Shown here piece by piece: positions 43,044-54,216 of a DNA stretch of 64,000 nt; position 1 is the stretch's first letter; each line of letters begins with the position of its first letter. The translations under genes were made by a program, and so were the position numbers. Source of the stretch: Cliona cf. orientalis (Eukaryota; Porifera; Demospongiae; Clionaida; Clionaidae); NCBI GenBank assembly GCA_963930775.1, contig OZ005689.1, positions 5,270,001 to 5,334,000 on the forward strand, given 5' to 3'. The notes under the pieces were generated by a model, which worked only from the letters and a program-made list of their open reading frames with translations, searched no databases and was not told where the DNA came from.

Positions 43044-44418
43044 GGGGCGAGCCTGAGCTTTGCGCATTGAATTTGAATAATTGGTATGATGAATGTGGAA
43101 GTATAAAATAAAAATAGTTTGAAATGAAAACAGCAATTGTTGTATTTAAATTAGCCAGCAGATTCCAGTGTCACCAGGTTTCCAATCCACACTACCTAAT
43201 GTTTGTATATTATAGAGCATTGTTTGAATGGTTGTTCTTCTGTTAGTACGAGTTACTCTTTCACTGGGATGTTGCTGTCTATCTTCTCTTTCTTCAATAG
43301 TCCAGACTCGGCAGCCAGTCTTTCACTCTGGTTAATTCTCATTCGCTGTATAGCTATAGCCTAGCTTTTCTCTCTCCAGCTGACTTGGCAGCTAGTCTGT
43401 CTTGCATCTGGCCTCTCTTTCCGGCTTCAGTTGACTCAACAGCCAGTCTTTCACTCTGGTTAATTCTCATTCGCTGTACTGAGCCTACCTTCTCTCTCCC
43501 GGCTCTTGCATCCATTGTAGCTTGGCCTCTCTTTCTTCCGTTGACTCAGCAGCCAGTCTTTCACTTTGGTTAATCCTCATTCATTGTAGCCTAGCTCAGA
43601 GTCTCTCTCTACAGCTGACTCCGACGGTAGCTCAGTAGTCTGTCTCGCATCTGCTGTAGCCTGGCCTATCTCTCCAGCTGATTCGGCAGCTAGTCTGTCT
43701 CTTATCTGCTGTAGCCGGCTAGCCCGGCCTCTCTTTCTTCAGCTAACTCAACATTTAGCCAGACATATTTGTCTTTGTTCCACTGGCCCTGTCTTAGTCT
43801 CGTCCACAGACCCTCCAGTGCGCGAGAAGAGAGAGGGAGGGTCTGGAACATAACCCTGGGCGGAAGTGTCCCGAAGGCAGAAATTCCGCGACAGGTGTTG
43901 ATTGGCCACAATACAGGGTGTTAAACCACTATACTCGAATGGACGGCAAAACGTGCCCAAACGTGCTGCATGCACTGCTCGTGCGCGTGCGCACTTCAGT
44001 AAGATGCTACGTAATTTGCATTCTTTGTACGCGCGCGAAACCACAAAAACCAGATTACGCGTCATGATTACTTGTGCGCAACATTCCTTCGGGACACTTC
44101 CGCCCGGGGTTATGTTCCAGACCCTCCCTCTCTCTTCTCGCGCACTGGAGGGTCTGGGGACGAGACTAGCCCTGTCTCTTGTACACGAGTGTAAATTTAC
44201 AATTCGCTAAATTAGAACGGTGTACATACGGCCTAGCGCCTATGGCCGTTGCATGAGAATGCGCAATAGAATATTTCGCGTTTATGTCCATAGAGCCATG
44301 CTGGGGATATAATTTCGCGTGACGGACGTACCATAATAATAATATATAATATATAATATATAATATAAAATTCGCGCATAGCTGTACCGTTTATGTGGGG
44401 CTCGCTCAGGCTCGCCCC
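43044..44418 (-). mobile_element. Inverted-repeat element, GGGGCGAGCC ends, copy 2, with decayed coding repeats
   Basis: Starts GGGGCGAGCCTGAGC and ends in its complement. The minus strand of about 43,260-43,760 is a degenerate tandem array encoding units like QRMRINQSERLAVES and QDRLAAKSAGERKARL, broken by stops. Lys/Arg/Glu-rich repeats of this style occur in proteins linked to animal transposons (family knowledge). A Mutator-like foldback (43,795-44,168) is nested inside. Confidence 0.62.
43795..44168 (+). mobile_element. Mutator-like foldback MITE, copy 2
   Basis: 374 bp, starting TAGTCTCGTCCACAGACCC and ending with its complement. The arms are about 80 bp and include TTATGTTCCAGACCCTCCC. 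Perfect 9-bp duplication GCCCTGTCT at 43,786-43,794 and 44,169-44,177. Confidence 0.9.
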
Positions 44419-44443
44419 AATTATGATTCAGAAATTAAAGATC

Positions 44444-45456
44444 TTAACCTACCATTGTTGAATATGGGGTTGGTCTATAACGTCCTCGTCCTCGACCTCG
44501 ACCTCGACCATATCCATGCTGCCAGCCTCGACCCCTTATTCCTCTGCCTCTTCCTCTATTAGGTGGATGTGCATCACTGGCATAGTAATTTCGACCAGGA
44601 TTTATGGGTGGGTGTGGGAGGAGTGGTGGTCGCCTTGTAGAGTGTGAGGTACCGGACTGATTCACTGAAGAGTGATACACTTGGAGGATTAGAGGATATA
44701 AGTGCAGACCCACTTGGCCTGTTGAAGAGTGATGAAGTTGCAGGTGCCAAACCTGACTCGGAAGCAATCAGTGATGGTGCTGCATGCGCAGGTGGACCGG
44801 CAACTGTAGCACTCTGAACTGGTATGGGTAGCCTGCCTGCTGCATCTGACTGATCCTGAGCATCTGGTGCATCTTGTTCGTCATCTGATCTTACAGTGGA
44901 AGACTCGGCATCGTCTATTAAATTGTAGAAACCGGCATTAATTGAAAATAGTAGCTATGTATTAAAACATCGATGCGATGGATGCTGATAGAACTATTAA
45001 TAAATTAATAATAGCTACTGTAACAAAGCCATCATAGCTGGTTAGTATGTACATGTATAGTCACAGTGGTATAGTAGCTACCTCTGCTGTGGTGTAATGG
45101 AGGGGGGTCTGCAGGCTGATCCGATTGTGAAGTGGTATCCTGTAAGACTTGGTGCGATTCCTGCACTGGACCCAACACTTCTGATTCTGAGTCACCGTCA
45201 TCAACGTACTCCATTACGCTGTTGTCATCTACGCAATGAGAGTTGCCCGTGCCATGATAAATACACTTACGAGTTACCTATTCATAGCCTTGCATTGCAT
45301 ACCTTCATGTAGGACAGCCATGAGTGATGTCCACGCAGTTTTAATAATGGTCGCTGCAATTCTGAGTCACTAGCGCCGTCAGTAGCTAGTCTATGATCAG
45401 GAATTAGACAATACCCCTCCCGCACTGGAGCAATCTTCAACTCCTGTGATGCTGAG
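44444..45456 (-). CDS. Unknown gene: acidic/Ser-rich protein with Arg-Gly-rich C-terminus (5' end not found)
   Basis: Exons that join in frame on the minus strand: 45303-45456 (ends RGHHSWLSYMK), a possible 7-nt microexon 45271-45277, 45082-45228 (MEYVDDGDSESEV), 44714-44914 (acidic, then Pro/Ala/Ser-rich) and 44444-44664, ending in a run of RGRG repeats and YSTMVG. Splice sites look canonical, but the intron 45278-45302 would be only 25 nt, which is suspicious. RG-rich tails often bind RNA; nothing else identifies a function. The missing 5' end points toward the Helitron, which may have split or displaced the gene. It could also be a transposon-borne gene. Confidence 0.45.
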
Positions 45457-46477
45457 CTGCAAATGCGTATTAAAAGTTACTATGACGACAGCGGCCATGT
45501 GCGCCATCCGCGGTCCGCATGTAAATAAACGCGCCTTGACGTACGCGGCTGTATATGCTAGCGCATTAAAACTTTTATTGCAGTTAATAGAATTCTGTGA
45601 TTGTTTCAAAATTTGGGAGACTAAGCAAAAGAAAAAAAGAATACAATATCAAAACTTGATTTTAACATAATAATTATTATTCAATTATAATATAAATTAA
45701 GACATTTTATAAAGTTCTCACACATACAGTGAGAATGTGTAAATGTCACTGAACATTCAGTATATGACACACACCATTTATATATGGTCCTTGATATTTA
45801 TAAATGTCAGGTGACATTTACAAATATCACGTGACATTTATATATGTATCGCAACATATATATATTTATGACAATGTTTGAATTTTGACACATTTGGCAC
45901 CCCATACACTAGTATCATTGATGACCCTGTACCAAGGTAAGAATTATATACCTCATTCTCTTTACTCATTATCTCTCTTCTCACTTTATTTTGCACCTCC
46001 ATCAGCAACACATTGGTTACAACAGAAACTATAATCTGTTATAACATACAAGATTTAAAACAATGTGCTCTCAGGCCCCACGACGTGAACGTTGAGGTGC
46101 ATGGGGGCCCAAACTATCTAAAATGTTGTATGGGACTAGCACTGGGTGCAAACGTGACCACATGTGCATAATAATCATTAAACCTATATGTAATGTGAAT
46201 ACCCAACACCTATATAATAATAATATTATTATAGATGTCATGTATGTAATGTGATTTACAAGTCTCCAAAATTAACCACTGATCATCAATAGTGTGTGTA
46301 TGCATGATGGAGGCAGGGGGAGACAATCTTCCAACTTTATCAGTGGTATACATGTACGTGTGCATGTGGAGTGCATATTGTATAATTATGAATGCATGTG
46401 TGTGTGCAAGAGACGGGGGGGGGGGGGGGGGGGGTGGTTTGGGAGCCTGAGTGAGAATGTGTATCTGAAACATAAAT
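45457..46477. other. AT-rich spacer at the 3' side of the Helitron
   Basis: Contains a short hairpin TTCTCAC/GTGAGAA at about 45,714-45,734, repeats of GTGACATTTAYAWATRTC near 45,800, and a G20 run at 46,415-46,434. The Helitron 3' end should lie here, but I could not fix it. Confidence 0.45.
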
Positions 46478-48712
46478 TTAGGCTATTGTTCTTGTTGTAG
46501 GTATTGGTACGTGGGCAGCAACAGAAGGTGATAACATTAATAGAGCAACCCAGTGTTGATTTAAAATATTAAATAAACACAGTGGTGGAAGAGGAAGTGA
46601 GGTAATACTTCCAGAGGAAAGGGACACTCTGAGCACATCACTGCAAAACAAAAAGTGTCCCCTAGTGCCTTGGTCTCGTGATGAGAACCTTTGTACTAAA
46701 TGGTGGGGGTCGTTTGTGTCAGGGAGGTTCAAAATTCTCACTGATTGCCTAATTATATAGAATGTATTATAAGAGAAAATAGGTCTGTTTAGAAGAAGAC
46801 TGAGTGAGAACAAGTGCAGATCTGTTCCCCACACACCCAAATGGATTGCCTTGTGCATAGTGTCAGTTAATGCTTGGATATGTTGTTCATGATTTCCATT
46901 GAAGTATATATGGGACAATGCATCAATCATGGCAGTCCTGTGCTTGACCAGAGCATAAGTAGTAAGTAGCCTAATGATTATTGAGAGATATTCTGTACCA
47001 CAAAATGCCAGTGACAAAGCATTATACATACAGTTGCCGTCACCTGTGGTTCTAATAGGCTTGAAAGTTTGCAGAAAAAGTGGATGGCATTCCTGTTGTA
47101 CATATCTATCTACTTGCAGGTTAGGTAGAGTGTTAGCATATGGAATGGGAAGTGAGTTTAAGCACTGTACCACCTGATCAAGTATTGCTGAACGGATTTC
47201 AAAGTATGCAACAATATATTCTAAATTCCTACTATGTGAAGACAATTCATTCAACATGGTGCAACAAAGGGTGTGCAAAATAATCAAGGCTGCATTACTT
47301 GAGTCAGAAGGTTGCACTAATGGACTGCCAGTATTATTCATTTGTTGTGTGGGAGTGGTCTGATCTAATTTGGGACTTTTAGGATCAGGTGGAGGAAGTG
47401 GTTTGCTTAATGGTCTTTTTTTACCAGCTGATTGTCTTTTTGTTGGTGGTTCTACAGAACAGGATTTCTTGGAAGTATCCTGAAAGGGAATAGTTTGGGT
47501 GCTATCCTGGTCTGTACATGTTGTGGAATCAGGAAGTGGCTCATTACTGACATCATCACATCTCTCTGGGTAAGCTACAACATCCTTTGGTGGATTGGGG
47601 TTTACTTGGTCCATGTACTCACACCAAGCTAGCAATTGCTTGTAAAACTTTAATAAGTTAATTGCTGTGGTGCAAAAGTCCCAGAGCACTAAATCTTCAA
47701 GCTTTCTAACTCTGCTGAGAGCAACATATGCCTGACCAGACTCAAAAAACTTGCTATTGAGGCAAACTATTGCTTTTTGTACTGTACAGCCTTGGACCCT
47801 GTGTACTGTTACTCCATAGGCTAACTGTAAAGGAAACTGTTGTCTCATTATACTGTATGAGGCACCCTGTATCTCTATTTTCTGTCTGAATCTGGGGACA
47901 GGGTATCTATGTGCTGAGTTGGTTAGCTTCTGAATAACAATACAATTAGAGTGCATTGACACAACCACAGCCAGTGTACCATTGACCCAGCCGGAGCTAA
48001 TGTTGATGTTCCTACGGAGGATTACTCTTGCCCCTATCTTGAGGGTGAGACAGTCAGGTAACTTCTCTCTATAGTGTTGCAAGCGCCTATTGTCGGCCTC
48101 TCTCAGTGGATGACCATTGTGATCAGTGTCTACAGCTTCATAGCTAACAGGGTTGCCATCTAGCCTCTCGAGACATTCTTCATTGATCACATCACACTCG
48201 GCACGTGTGGAACAAATGACAACTGTCCTATCAAGTTCAATGTCATTGATATTACATGGTTGCACACGACTTTTCAGCACTTGCATTACCTCTGTATCAC
48301 ACACTCCCATTCTCACTTTCAATAAAATACTACTCAGAATGGGATCAGTGGCACGTTTGACCTCTCTCAGGATCAGAATAGAAAAGGTGCGCCATAACTT
48401 GGTTCCAAAGATGTCTCTGTGGCCAATGGCAGGCAACTGTGCTGGGTCACCCAAGAGGATCACATGCCTGCCACCCCAGGGGTGGCATGAACTGTTCTTT
48501 TTTGCAAACTTTCTACAAAGCCCCTCTGCTGTTCGAAAAAGGAAAAAATCCAACATAGAGAACTCATCAATGACAAGCACATCTGTTTTACGAAGCTTTG
48601 CAGCCTGGATAGTACCATTTTCAAGACTGCTGTTACAGTCAATATCCAATCCAAAAAAAATTGTGAATTGTAGTGCCACCAATGAGGTGTGCAGCAACAC
48701 CACTAGGAGCAA
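46478..48712 (-). CDS. Helitron: PIF1 helicase C-terminal half plus OTU cysteine protease
   Basis: 744 codons open. Residues ~45-56 hold the Walker B-like DVLVIDEFSMLD, followed by DPAQLPAIG and the late PIF1 motifs VHRVQGCTVQKA and YVALSRVRKLEDLVL. After a Pro/Ser-rich linker with a basic patch (KKRPLSKPLPPPD) comes an OTU domain, with catalytic Cys in TTGDGNCMYNALS (~residue 560) and probable His in NQHWVALLML (~725). The helicase would unwind donor DNA; OTU proteases cleave ubiquitin-like conjugates. The frame is entered from the upstream ORF only by a one-base slip at the T8 run, so true translation from an internal Met is doubtful. Confidence 0.88.
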   Translation of the reverse strand: MLLVVLLHTSLVALQFTIFFGLDIDCNSSLENGTIQAAKLRKTDVLVIDEFSMLDFFLFRTAEGLCRKFAKKNSSCHPWGGRHVILLGDPAQLPAIGHRDIFGTKLWRTFSILILREVKRATDPILSSILLKVRMGVCDTEVMQVLKSRVQPCNINDIELDRTVVICSTRAECDVINEECLERLDGNPVSYEAVDTDHNGHPLREADNRRLQHYREKLPDCLTLKIGARVILRRNINISSGWVNGTLAVVVSMHSNCIVIQKLTNSAHRYPVPRFRQKIEIQGASYSIMRQQFPLQLAYGVTVHRVQGCTVQKAIVCLNSKFFESGQAYVALSRVRKLEDLVLWDFCTTAINLLKFYKQLLAWCEYMDQVNPNPPKDVVAYPERCDDVSNEPLPDSTTCTDQDSTQTIPFQDTSKKSCSVEPPTKRQSAGKKRPLSKPLPPPDPKSPKLDQTTPTQQMNNTGSPLVQPSDSSNAALIILHTLCCTMLNELSSHSRNLEYIVAYFEIRSAILDQVVQCLNSLPIPYANTLPNLQVDRYVQQECHPLFLQTFKPIRTTGDGNCMYNALSLAFCGTEYLSIIIRLLTTYALVKHRTAMIDALSHIYFNGNHEQHIQALTDTMHKAIHLGVWGTDLHLFSLSLLLNRPIFSYNTFYIIRQSVRILNLPDTNDPHHLVQRFSSRDQGTRGHFLFCSDVLRVSLSSGSITSLPLPPLCLFNILNQHWVALLMLSPSVAAHVPIPTTRTIA

Positions 48713-51460
48713 GCTTCATAACTACTAGGTGGTTGGACTTTAGAAGCTCTATGAGACCACGCAGGAGATAGGATTTTCCAGTACCTGCAGGTCCAACTAT
48801 GGCAACTGTGATCTGTTTACCAGCTGTGAGCTGACTTTCAATCCACCTGTATGTCCTCCTTTGAGAGTCTGTAAATGTACTAATAATTGAATTAAGATCA
48901 TTGGTGGGTGTGTTGGTGGTTAAACCATCAAACTGACCACTACTGTCACCAAGCATGTAGTCAGCCACAGTGGACTGAGGTTCATCTCTCTCTCCAGGTA
49001 CAGGTATGTCAGACAGAAAAGTATCTGCCTCAGCATGAGTAAGGAAACCATTGTCAATATATAGCTGAGCCAATGATCTCAGAGCCTCCACACTAAAGCC
49101 ACGTGAAATCCCAGATTGCATACAAGCAAGAGCATCAATGTGTGAGTCAAACATATTCAATTGCACACAGTGCTCAATCCACGATGTTGGGGGATTTTGA
49201 ACTACTTCAGATTGGTCAGTAATTGGAACATTCAATAGAAATTTCTGTTCATAATACTTCTCCTGGTCATCGCCTATAGAGGATATGAATCTGTGCCTTG
49301 TAATGGTCATTCTGGATCGCCTTACCCAGTACCTGCCATCCTTATCTGCCAGTGTGGTACCAGGAGGGTACCTCGACAATACAGAAACAAGATCTGCACT
49401 GGGTTTGGTGGGCATAAGCCAATGATAAGATGACAACCTTCTGACCAGCTCTTCGTCACACAAATCAATCTCAGCTAATAAACTCTCAGCTCTCTCATAC
49501 TGGTGTTCAGACAATGCTAAGTGTACATTAGTGTTGCCAACATCAATACCTTCTCCCTCAAAATGTTTGATCACAGCATCAATCACAACTTTGGGTACAT
49601 CATGGTACCTCATGGACTTCACCAGAGCTATAAAATCATCTCTACCTGCAGATCTGTAAGTACTACCATTAAGAAGCTGAGATAATGAACTCTCTGCAGA
49701 CTGCAAACATCTTGACGCATCCATAAAAGATGCAAAGTCGTCAGCACCCTGACGAGCCACACTGTATGTACCCCCTTCAGCAGCAGCATCAGTGGCTTTC
49801 TGCTGCTGTGCAGAGCTGGCCAAATCCCACCACCTAAAGAACTCTGGGTATGTAAGCCTGTCAAGTTGTGGTGGTCTTTGTAAGTACTTTTCTAGTTTGG
49901 TCTCACAATAAACATTTTCAGAATCATCAGGCAAGCTCTCGAGATCCCTTTTTGGCTTGAGCGTTTTACGGCTTGGCTTCAACTCTGTGGGAAGGTATAC
50001 AACAACTCGAGTGGAATGGTGCTGTTCAAATCCCATGAGCACATCTAAAGCTTCAATAGCACCAATCACACGTGTTCGAAGATACCTTTGTGGTTCAGAG
50101 CAATTTTCTGGCAGATCAATTTTACAACTAGGTTCAGTTTTACTTATATACTTTGACAAATACTGCTCAAACCCATGTTTACTGACATGCTGAACATTAT
50201 GATGGGCTCCCCACAATATGGCAATCTCAGGGTTATATTGGACCACAACAGCATCCTCAGTGAGCCTTCGCATGTCCAGATATCTAATGTGGTCTTCATC
50301 AAGCTCCCTGCAAGGCTGGGGAGTTGAGTATGGGAAGCCATATTTGCACTTTGTCAATGGTTTGCCATAGATGCCCTTCAGACAACGGTTTGGATTACAT
50401 ACTTTATGCAGCATCATTGTTTCCACTATCTTTCTAACATAAGCGGCAACCTTGTCGGAGGTGTCTGGTCCTCTGGGGATCTCTGCCATCACTGCATGGG
50501 GAGGTGCTGTGCCAGGCTTCACCCACACAAGCATGTGCCAGTGGACGGCCCCTCGTTTTTGGTATTCTTTTTTTACTACCAGCTCTTGAATTTGTCCAAG
50601 GGGTCCGTCGTCACTTTTGAGCAAGTTGATAAGCCACCTATACCTTTTCTCTGCTGCCAACACTGACACCTGTGGGTGCCACCCCACTGGCTGCCGATCA
50701 CTCACCTTGGCAACTAAGTCTTCAGTGTCAGTGTCTAATGCTACAGCTCCCCACCCTTCACAGAGTGTAGCTTGGACTTGTGGCCATCCATCATGAGCAC
50801 TTAATGTCAAAAAAAAATCAGGCAAGCCTCTCTGCTCCACCATGGCTACTAAATCCAGTCCAAAAGACTTCCAATACTGAGCAGACCCAGGAATACTACG
50901 AGGAACTTCAGTTCCATACTTTGAATATGGGTCATTGTCTTTTGCTTTTGAGGCATTCAATACCTCAGTGAGGTTGCCAATTTGAACACAACGCTTGCTG
51001 GCATACATACGCAAACGACTTTTGGACATAAAATCAAACTTGAAAAATGGATAGGGATAATCAGAAGCAAACCATCCACGGATGTCAAATAAGCGCATTT
51101 TGATATGTGCACTGAAAGACATTTCACAGTCATAATGCCACCCTCCAAAACCCCAGGGATGGAGATGGGGAAATGTTTTGACATCAAGAAACATTTCCCC
51201 ATATTTAGTGTATACTATGTCATGGAGGTTTGTTTGGCATTGAGGTCTTGGATGTTGCCTACCCGCCACATCACTAGTCCCAGGTTCACTACTAGCATTG
51301 TAAACTAGGGGGTACTTATCAAAGTAACTTGAGTCCACAGGAAAGGCCATTCCAATTGCTTCCTGGTCCAAAATGTCTTTTAAAGGTATCTTTTGATCCT
51401 CTAAAAGGGCAGGATTGATAAATCCTGGCTTGACATATCTGAACAGGGTTTCATACTCAG
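48639..51460 (-). CDS. Helitron: HUH Rep nuclease and PIF1 helicase N-terminal half
   Basis: Open from about 51,460; the first Met is at 51,371 (910 codons). The Helitron_like_N region contains the two-His motif in RGAVHWHMLVWV (~residue 268) and a tyrosine motif in EQYLSKYISK (~405), which together form the HUH nicking site with two candidate tyrosines. The end of the ORF has the Walker A P-loop VGPAGTGKSYLL (~875), and the ORF stops soon after GGTTIHNFFW, where the next ORF continues the helicase. Rolling-circle-like nicking and strand transfer is the known role of this protein family. Confidence 0.9.
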
Positions 51461-53112
51461 AAAAAAAATCTCTTATAGAGATGATTATTAGAGTGAAGCC
51501 AATTGATTGCTCTGTGAATTCTTAAAGAACTCTGGGGATTAGGGCTGTGCTCATATATACTTTCATTTTTGCAAGCCAGGAAACCAAACAACCCATAGAA
51601 ATGTTTATCCAGTTTTCTGACTGAATTCACCTCTCCTTGAATGTGCTTATATTGTGATACCCCAGCATCTTTTACAGTTTTAGAAAAAAGCCTACAAAGA
51701 GAGACCTGTTGTCTCTCATAGCTGCTAGTTAGTGCCAAAATGGGGTCAGGTTTCTTCATATCCCAGTCAGAAATTGGCTTCACACTACCATCTTTATTGA
51801 AGATATCCCCAACATGCTGCTCTACAGGAATACATCCTTTTTTGCAGTATGAGCAACAAAACCACTTCTCATCAGAACTTGCTTCATTACTGGCTACAAA
51901 GCTGATATTACAATTAGGCACAGCTTGTAGGTATGCTGATGCTGGAGCACTGTCAGCATCCATCCCATTAGGAGGGCTGATCAAGGAGGTGGACCACAAA
52001 ACACGTCCACAGTTGTAACACATACCATCAACTAAGGCTTGTTTGTCAAACTCTCTTTGCTGCATGCACCTCTTTTTGAGCTTAGCTAATAAGTCTTCAC
52101 TGAGATTTATACTCCCTTGGGATGTGTCCCATTCACTTGGCAGCTCAATTGAGGGGTTAAAGAGCACATTTACATCAGAGGATGCACTGGTAGCCTTGTT
52201 ATTTCTGCTTCTTTTGACAGCTAGTGGTTCACCACACCTTGTACATACTGTAGTTGCAAAACTATTGGGTTGCAAACAATTTTGACAGATTTCCCTCCTT
52301 TCCACAGGTCTACCTCTGAGTACACGTTGCTTAAGAGGTTGACTACAATTACCACATACAAGCCTTTCAGCATCATTCATTTCTCGACAAGAACTACAAG
52401 TTATATGGTCACCACAATTGGCCTTATCACATACAGGGCAAGGTAAGGTTGACATTACCTCTGGCCGACCAACTTTATTGATTAAAGCACACTCACACTC
52501 ACTACAGCTGATTCTCTTTGCTTCATTTATGTGGCTACAGGAGGGACATGGTATGGTTGATTTCACCGCTGGTCGACCACCCTTATCAATTAAAGTACAT
52601 GCACACACAGTACAGGTAGCTCTCGTAGCTTCATTTATGTGACCACAGGAGGGACAATGTGTGCTTAATTTCACCTCCGGTCGACCAGGATTACCAATTA
52701 ACGCACACTCACACACACTACAGCTGGTTCTCTTAGCTTCATTCACATGACCACAGGAGGGACAACATACAGTTGACATTTCCTCCAGTCTACCTCCCTT
52801 ACCCACTAAACTTTCATCACAAATAGAGCATTTGCTCACCCTGCAAAGATCATTACAATGTCCACAGGATGGACACAGCACATTAACTTGTATGCAGGGT
52901 CTACCTGGGCAATTTTTTTTATCATCACTTATCTTTTTTGGTCTCCCACGTTTACCAGCTTTCAAACACACACCACACTCAGCACACTTCACCTTGTTAT
53001 GATGGTTACTCTTACCACACTGAGGACAGGGCTTGTAGACCATCTTGAGTCTCACTCCGCCTCCAAGATAGCTATCGGATTGGAGAGAAGAGCTGGACAA
53101 AGCAATTGCCAA
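51457..53112 (-). CDS. Helitron: N-terminal zinc-ribbon/GRP-hook repeat protein
   Basis: 551 codons from MAIALSSSSL. Residues ~30-310 hold about seven repeats of roughly 37-45 residues. Each has CPxCGxxN, then CxxC about 10 residues on (a zinc-ribbon knuckle), and most are followed by a GRP core in a basic setting, such as KRGRPKK, NPGRPEV and LRGRPVE (AT-hook-like). The remainder is less conserved, with CYNCGR and CCSYCKKG pairs, and ends YKRFFF at a T8 run, after which the frame is lost. The array suggests DNA minor-groove binding, possibly target or end recognition. Confidence 0.85.
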   Translation of the reverse strand: MAIALSSSSLQSDSYLGGGVRLKMVYKPCPQCGKSNHHNKVKCAECGVCLKAGKRGRPKKISDDKKNCPGRPCIQVNVLCPSCGHCNDLCRVSKCSICDESLVGKGGRLEEMSTVCCPSCGHVNEAKRTSCSVCECALIGNPGRPEVKLSTHCPSCGHINEATRATCTVCACTLIDKGGRPAVKSTIPCPSCSHINEAKRISCSECECALINKVGRPEVMSTLPCPVCDKANCGDHITCSSCREMNDAERLVCGNCSQPLKQRVLRGRPVERREICQNCLQPNSFATTVCTRCGEPLAVKRSRNNKATSASSDVNVLFNPSIELPSEWDTSQGSINLSEDLLAKLKKRCMQQREFDKQALVDGMCYNCGRVLWSTSLISPPNGMDADSAPASAYLQAVPNCNISFVASNEASSDEKWFCCSYCKKGCIPVEQHVGDIFNKDGSVKPISDWDMKKPDPILALTSSYERQQVSLCRLFSKTVKDAGVSQYKHIQGEVNSVRKLDKHFYGLFGFLACKNESIYEHSPNPQSSLRIHRAINWLHSNNHLYKRFFF

Positions 53113-53777
53113 CTATGATAACACAGCAAGTTTGTATTAAAATGGTACAGATCCGGATGAGAAATGATTAGCAAGCCGATAGTCTCGTAGAACACCAAAT
53201 GGGACAGAACCACCGTCGGTAGCGAGACACACAGCATTAAAACTCAGAGTCCAGATCCACGCTTCAGAGACAACTCAGAAAGCACAGTAAACACCAGACA
53301 GGACAGGCAGAGCCTTCAGAGACAAACTCAGCGAACTCTCGATTGCGCTTCCGAGACAAACTCCAGGCAAGGGAGGACAGCGTTCTCGGCAGTTATAATT
53401 AGAATGCATAGCAGCATGCATGCTATATATATTTTATGGGATTACGTAAGCCAAAGAAAAGAGCGAAGTCCGACCGGGCACACTTATCAGAGAGAGCAAG
53501 ATACAGCTTCTAAGGTATTTGCTGGATACATGCGTTGGATACTCTATGTATTTACTTCTTTTCAAGTCTCAGAAAGGCTCCGTTAAGGCCCTGAATTTTC
53601 TCATAATTACCTCATAGATTACCTCATAGATTACACCATAGGTTTCATCATAATTACACCATAATTACCTCATAACCACAGAAAAGTAAATTGCTACTGG
53701 GGATGTAATAAAGGTATAAAGCAATACAAATAATGATACTACAACTGTTTTTGTATCATCATGAACAACTTAGAGAC
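53113..53777. other. Helitron 5' flank and CATCCCCAGTA-family fragment
   Basis: 53,113-53,400 is GC-richer leader with repeated CAGAGACAACTC-like words; the Helitron 5' end may lie here. 53,420-53,712 matches the internal and right part of the CATCCCCAGTA family and ends TACTGGGGATGTAATA. Confidence 0.55.
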
Positions 53778-54216
53778 TACATCCCGAGTCCCTCACGAAA
53801 AGTAGGCGCCATAAATTCGAACTAGGACACGTCGACGAACTGCGCATGCTCCGTACACGCGTATATTGGGGCGCTCGGCTTGAGCCGGCTGACCCGAACG
53901 TGACCTCCACCTGCCATGTGCTAGACTGAACAGGGAAATCCCCCCGAGTGCGAGCTCGCCAAAGAAAGCGAACTGAGAAAATCGCCATATCTCATCGATA
54001 GTCCACGACGTCTTCTACGCTAGGTTCGAATTCTGGGTCCCAACAACCTTTCATGCGCGCTAAACATTTTGAAACAGTTTCACAGCAATTACATCATGAA
54101 TTTCATCATAAATTACCTCATCGGTTTTCATCATCATTTCATCATCAATTACTCATCAATTACTCATCGCGCGGCCGAATTGTTTTTTTTGCGGATTGGG
54201 ACTCGGGATGTAATGA

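Larger units (their letters stand above)
46478..53112 (-). mobile_element. Helitron (Helentron-type) coding region
   Basis: Three collinear minus-strand ORFs together cover zinc-ribbon/GRP repeats, a HUH Rep nuclease, a PIF1-family helicase and an OTU protease, the domain set known from animal Helentron/Helitron2 elements. The ORFs are offset by one base at two T8 runs (51,461-51,468 and 48,653-48,660, given as plus-strand A positions). Element ends were not resolved. Confidence 0.9.

Noticed and set aside
48153..48728. 191-residue plus-strand ORF inside the Helitron
   Set aside because: Antisense to the conserved PIF1 motifs with no domain of its own.
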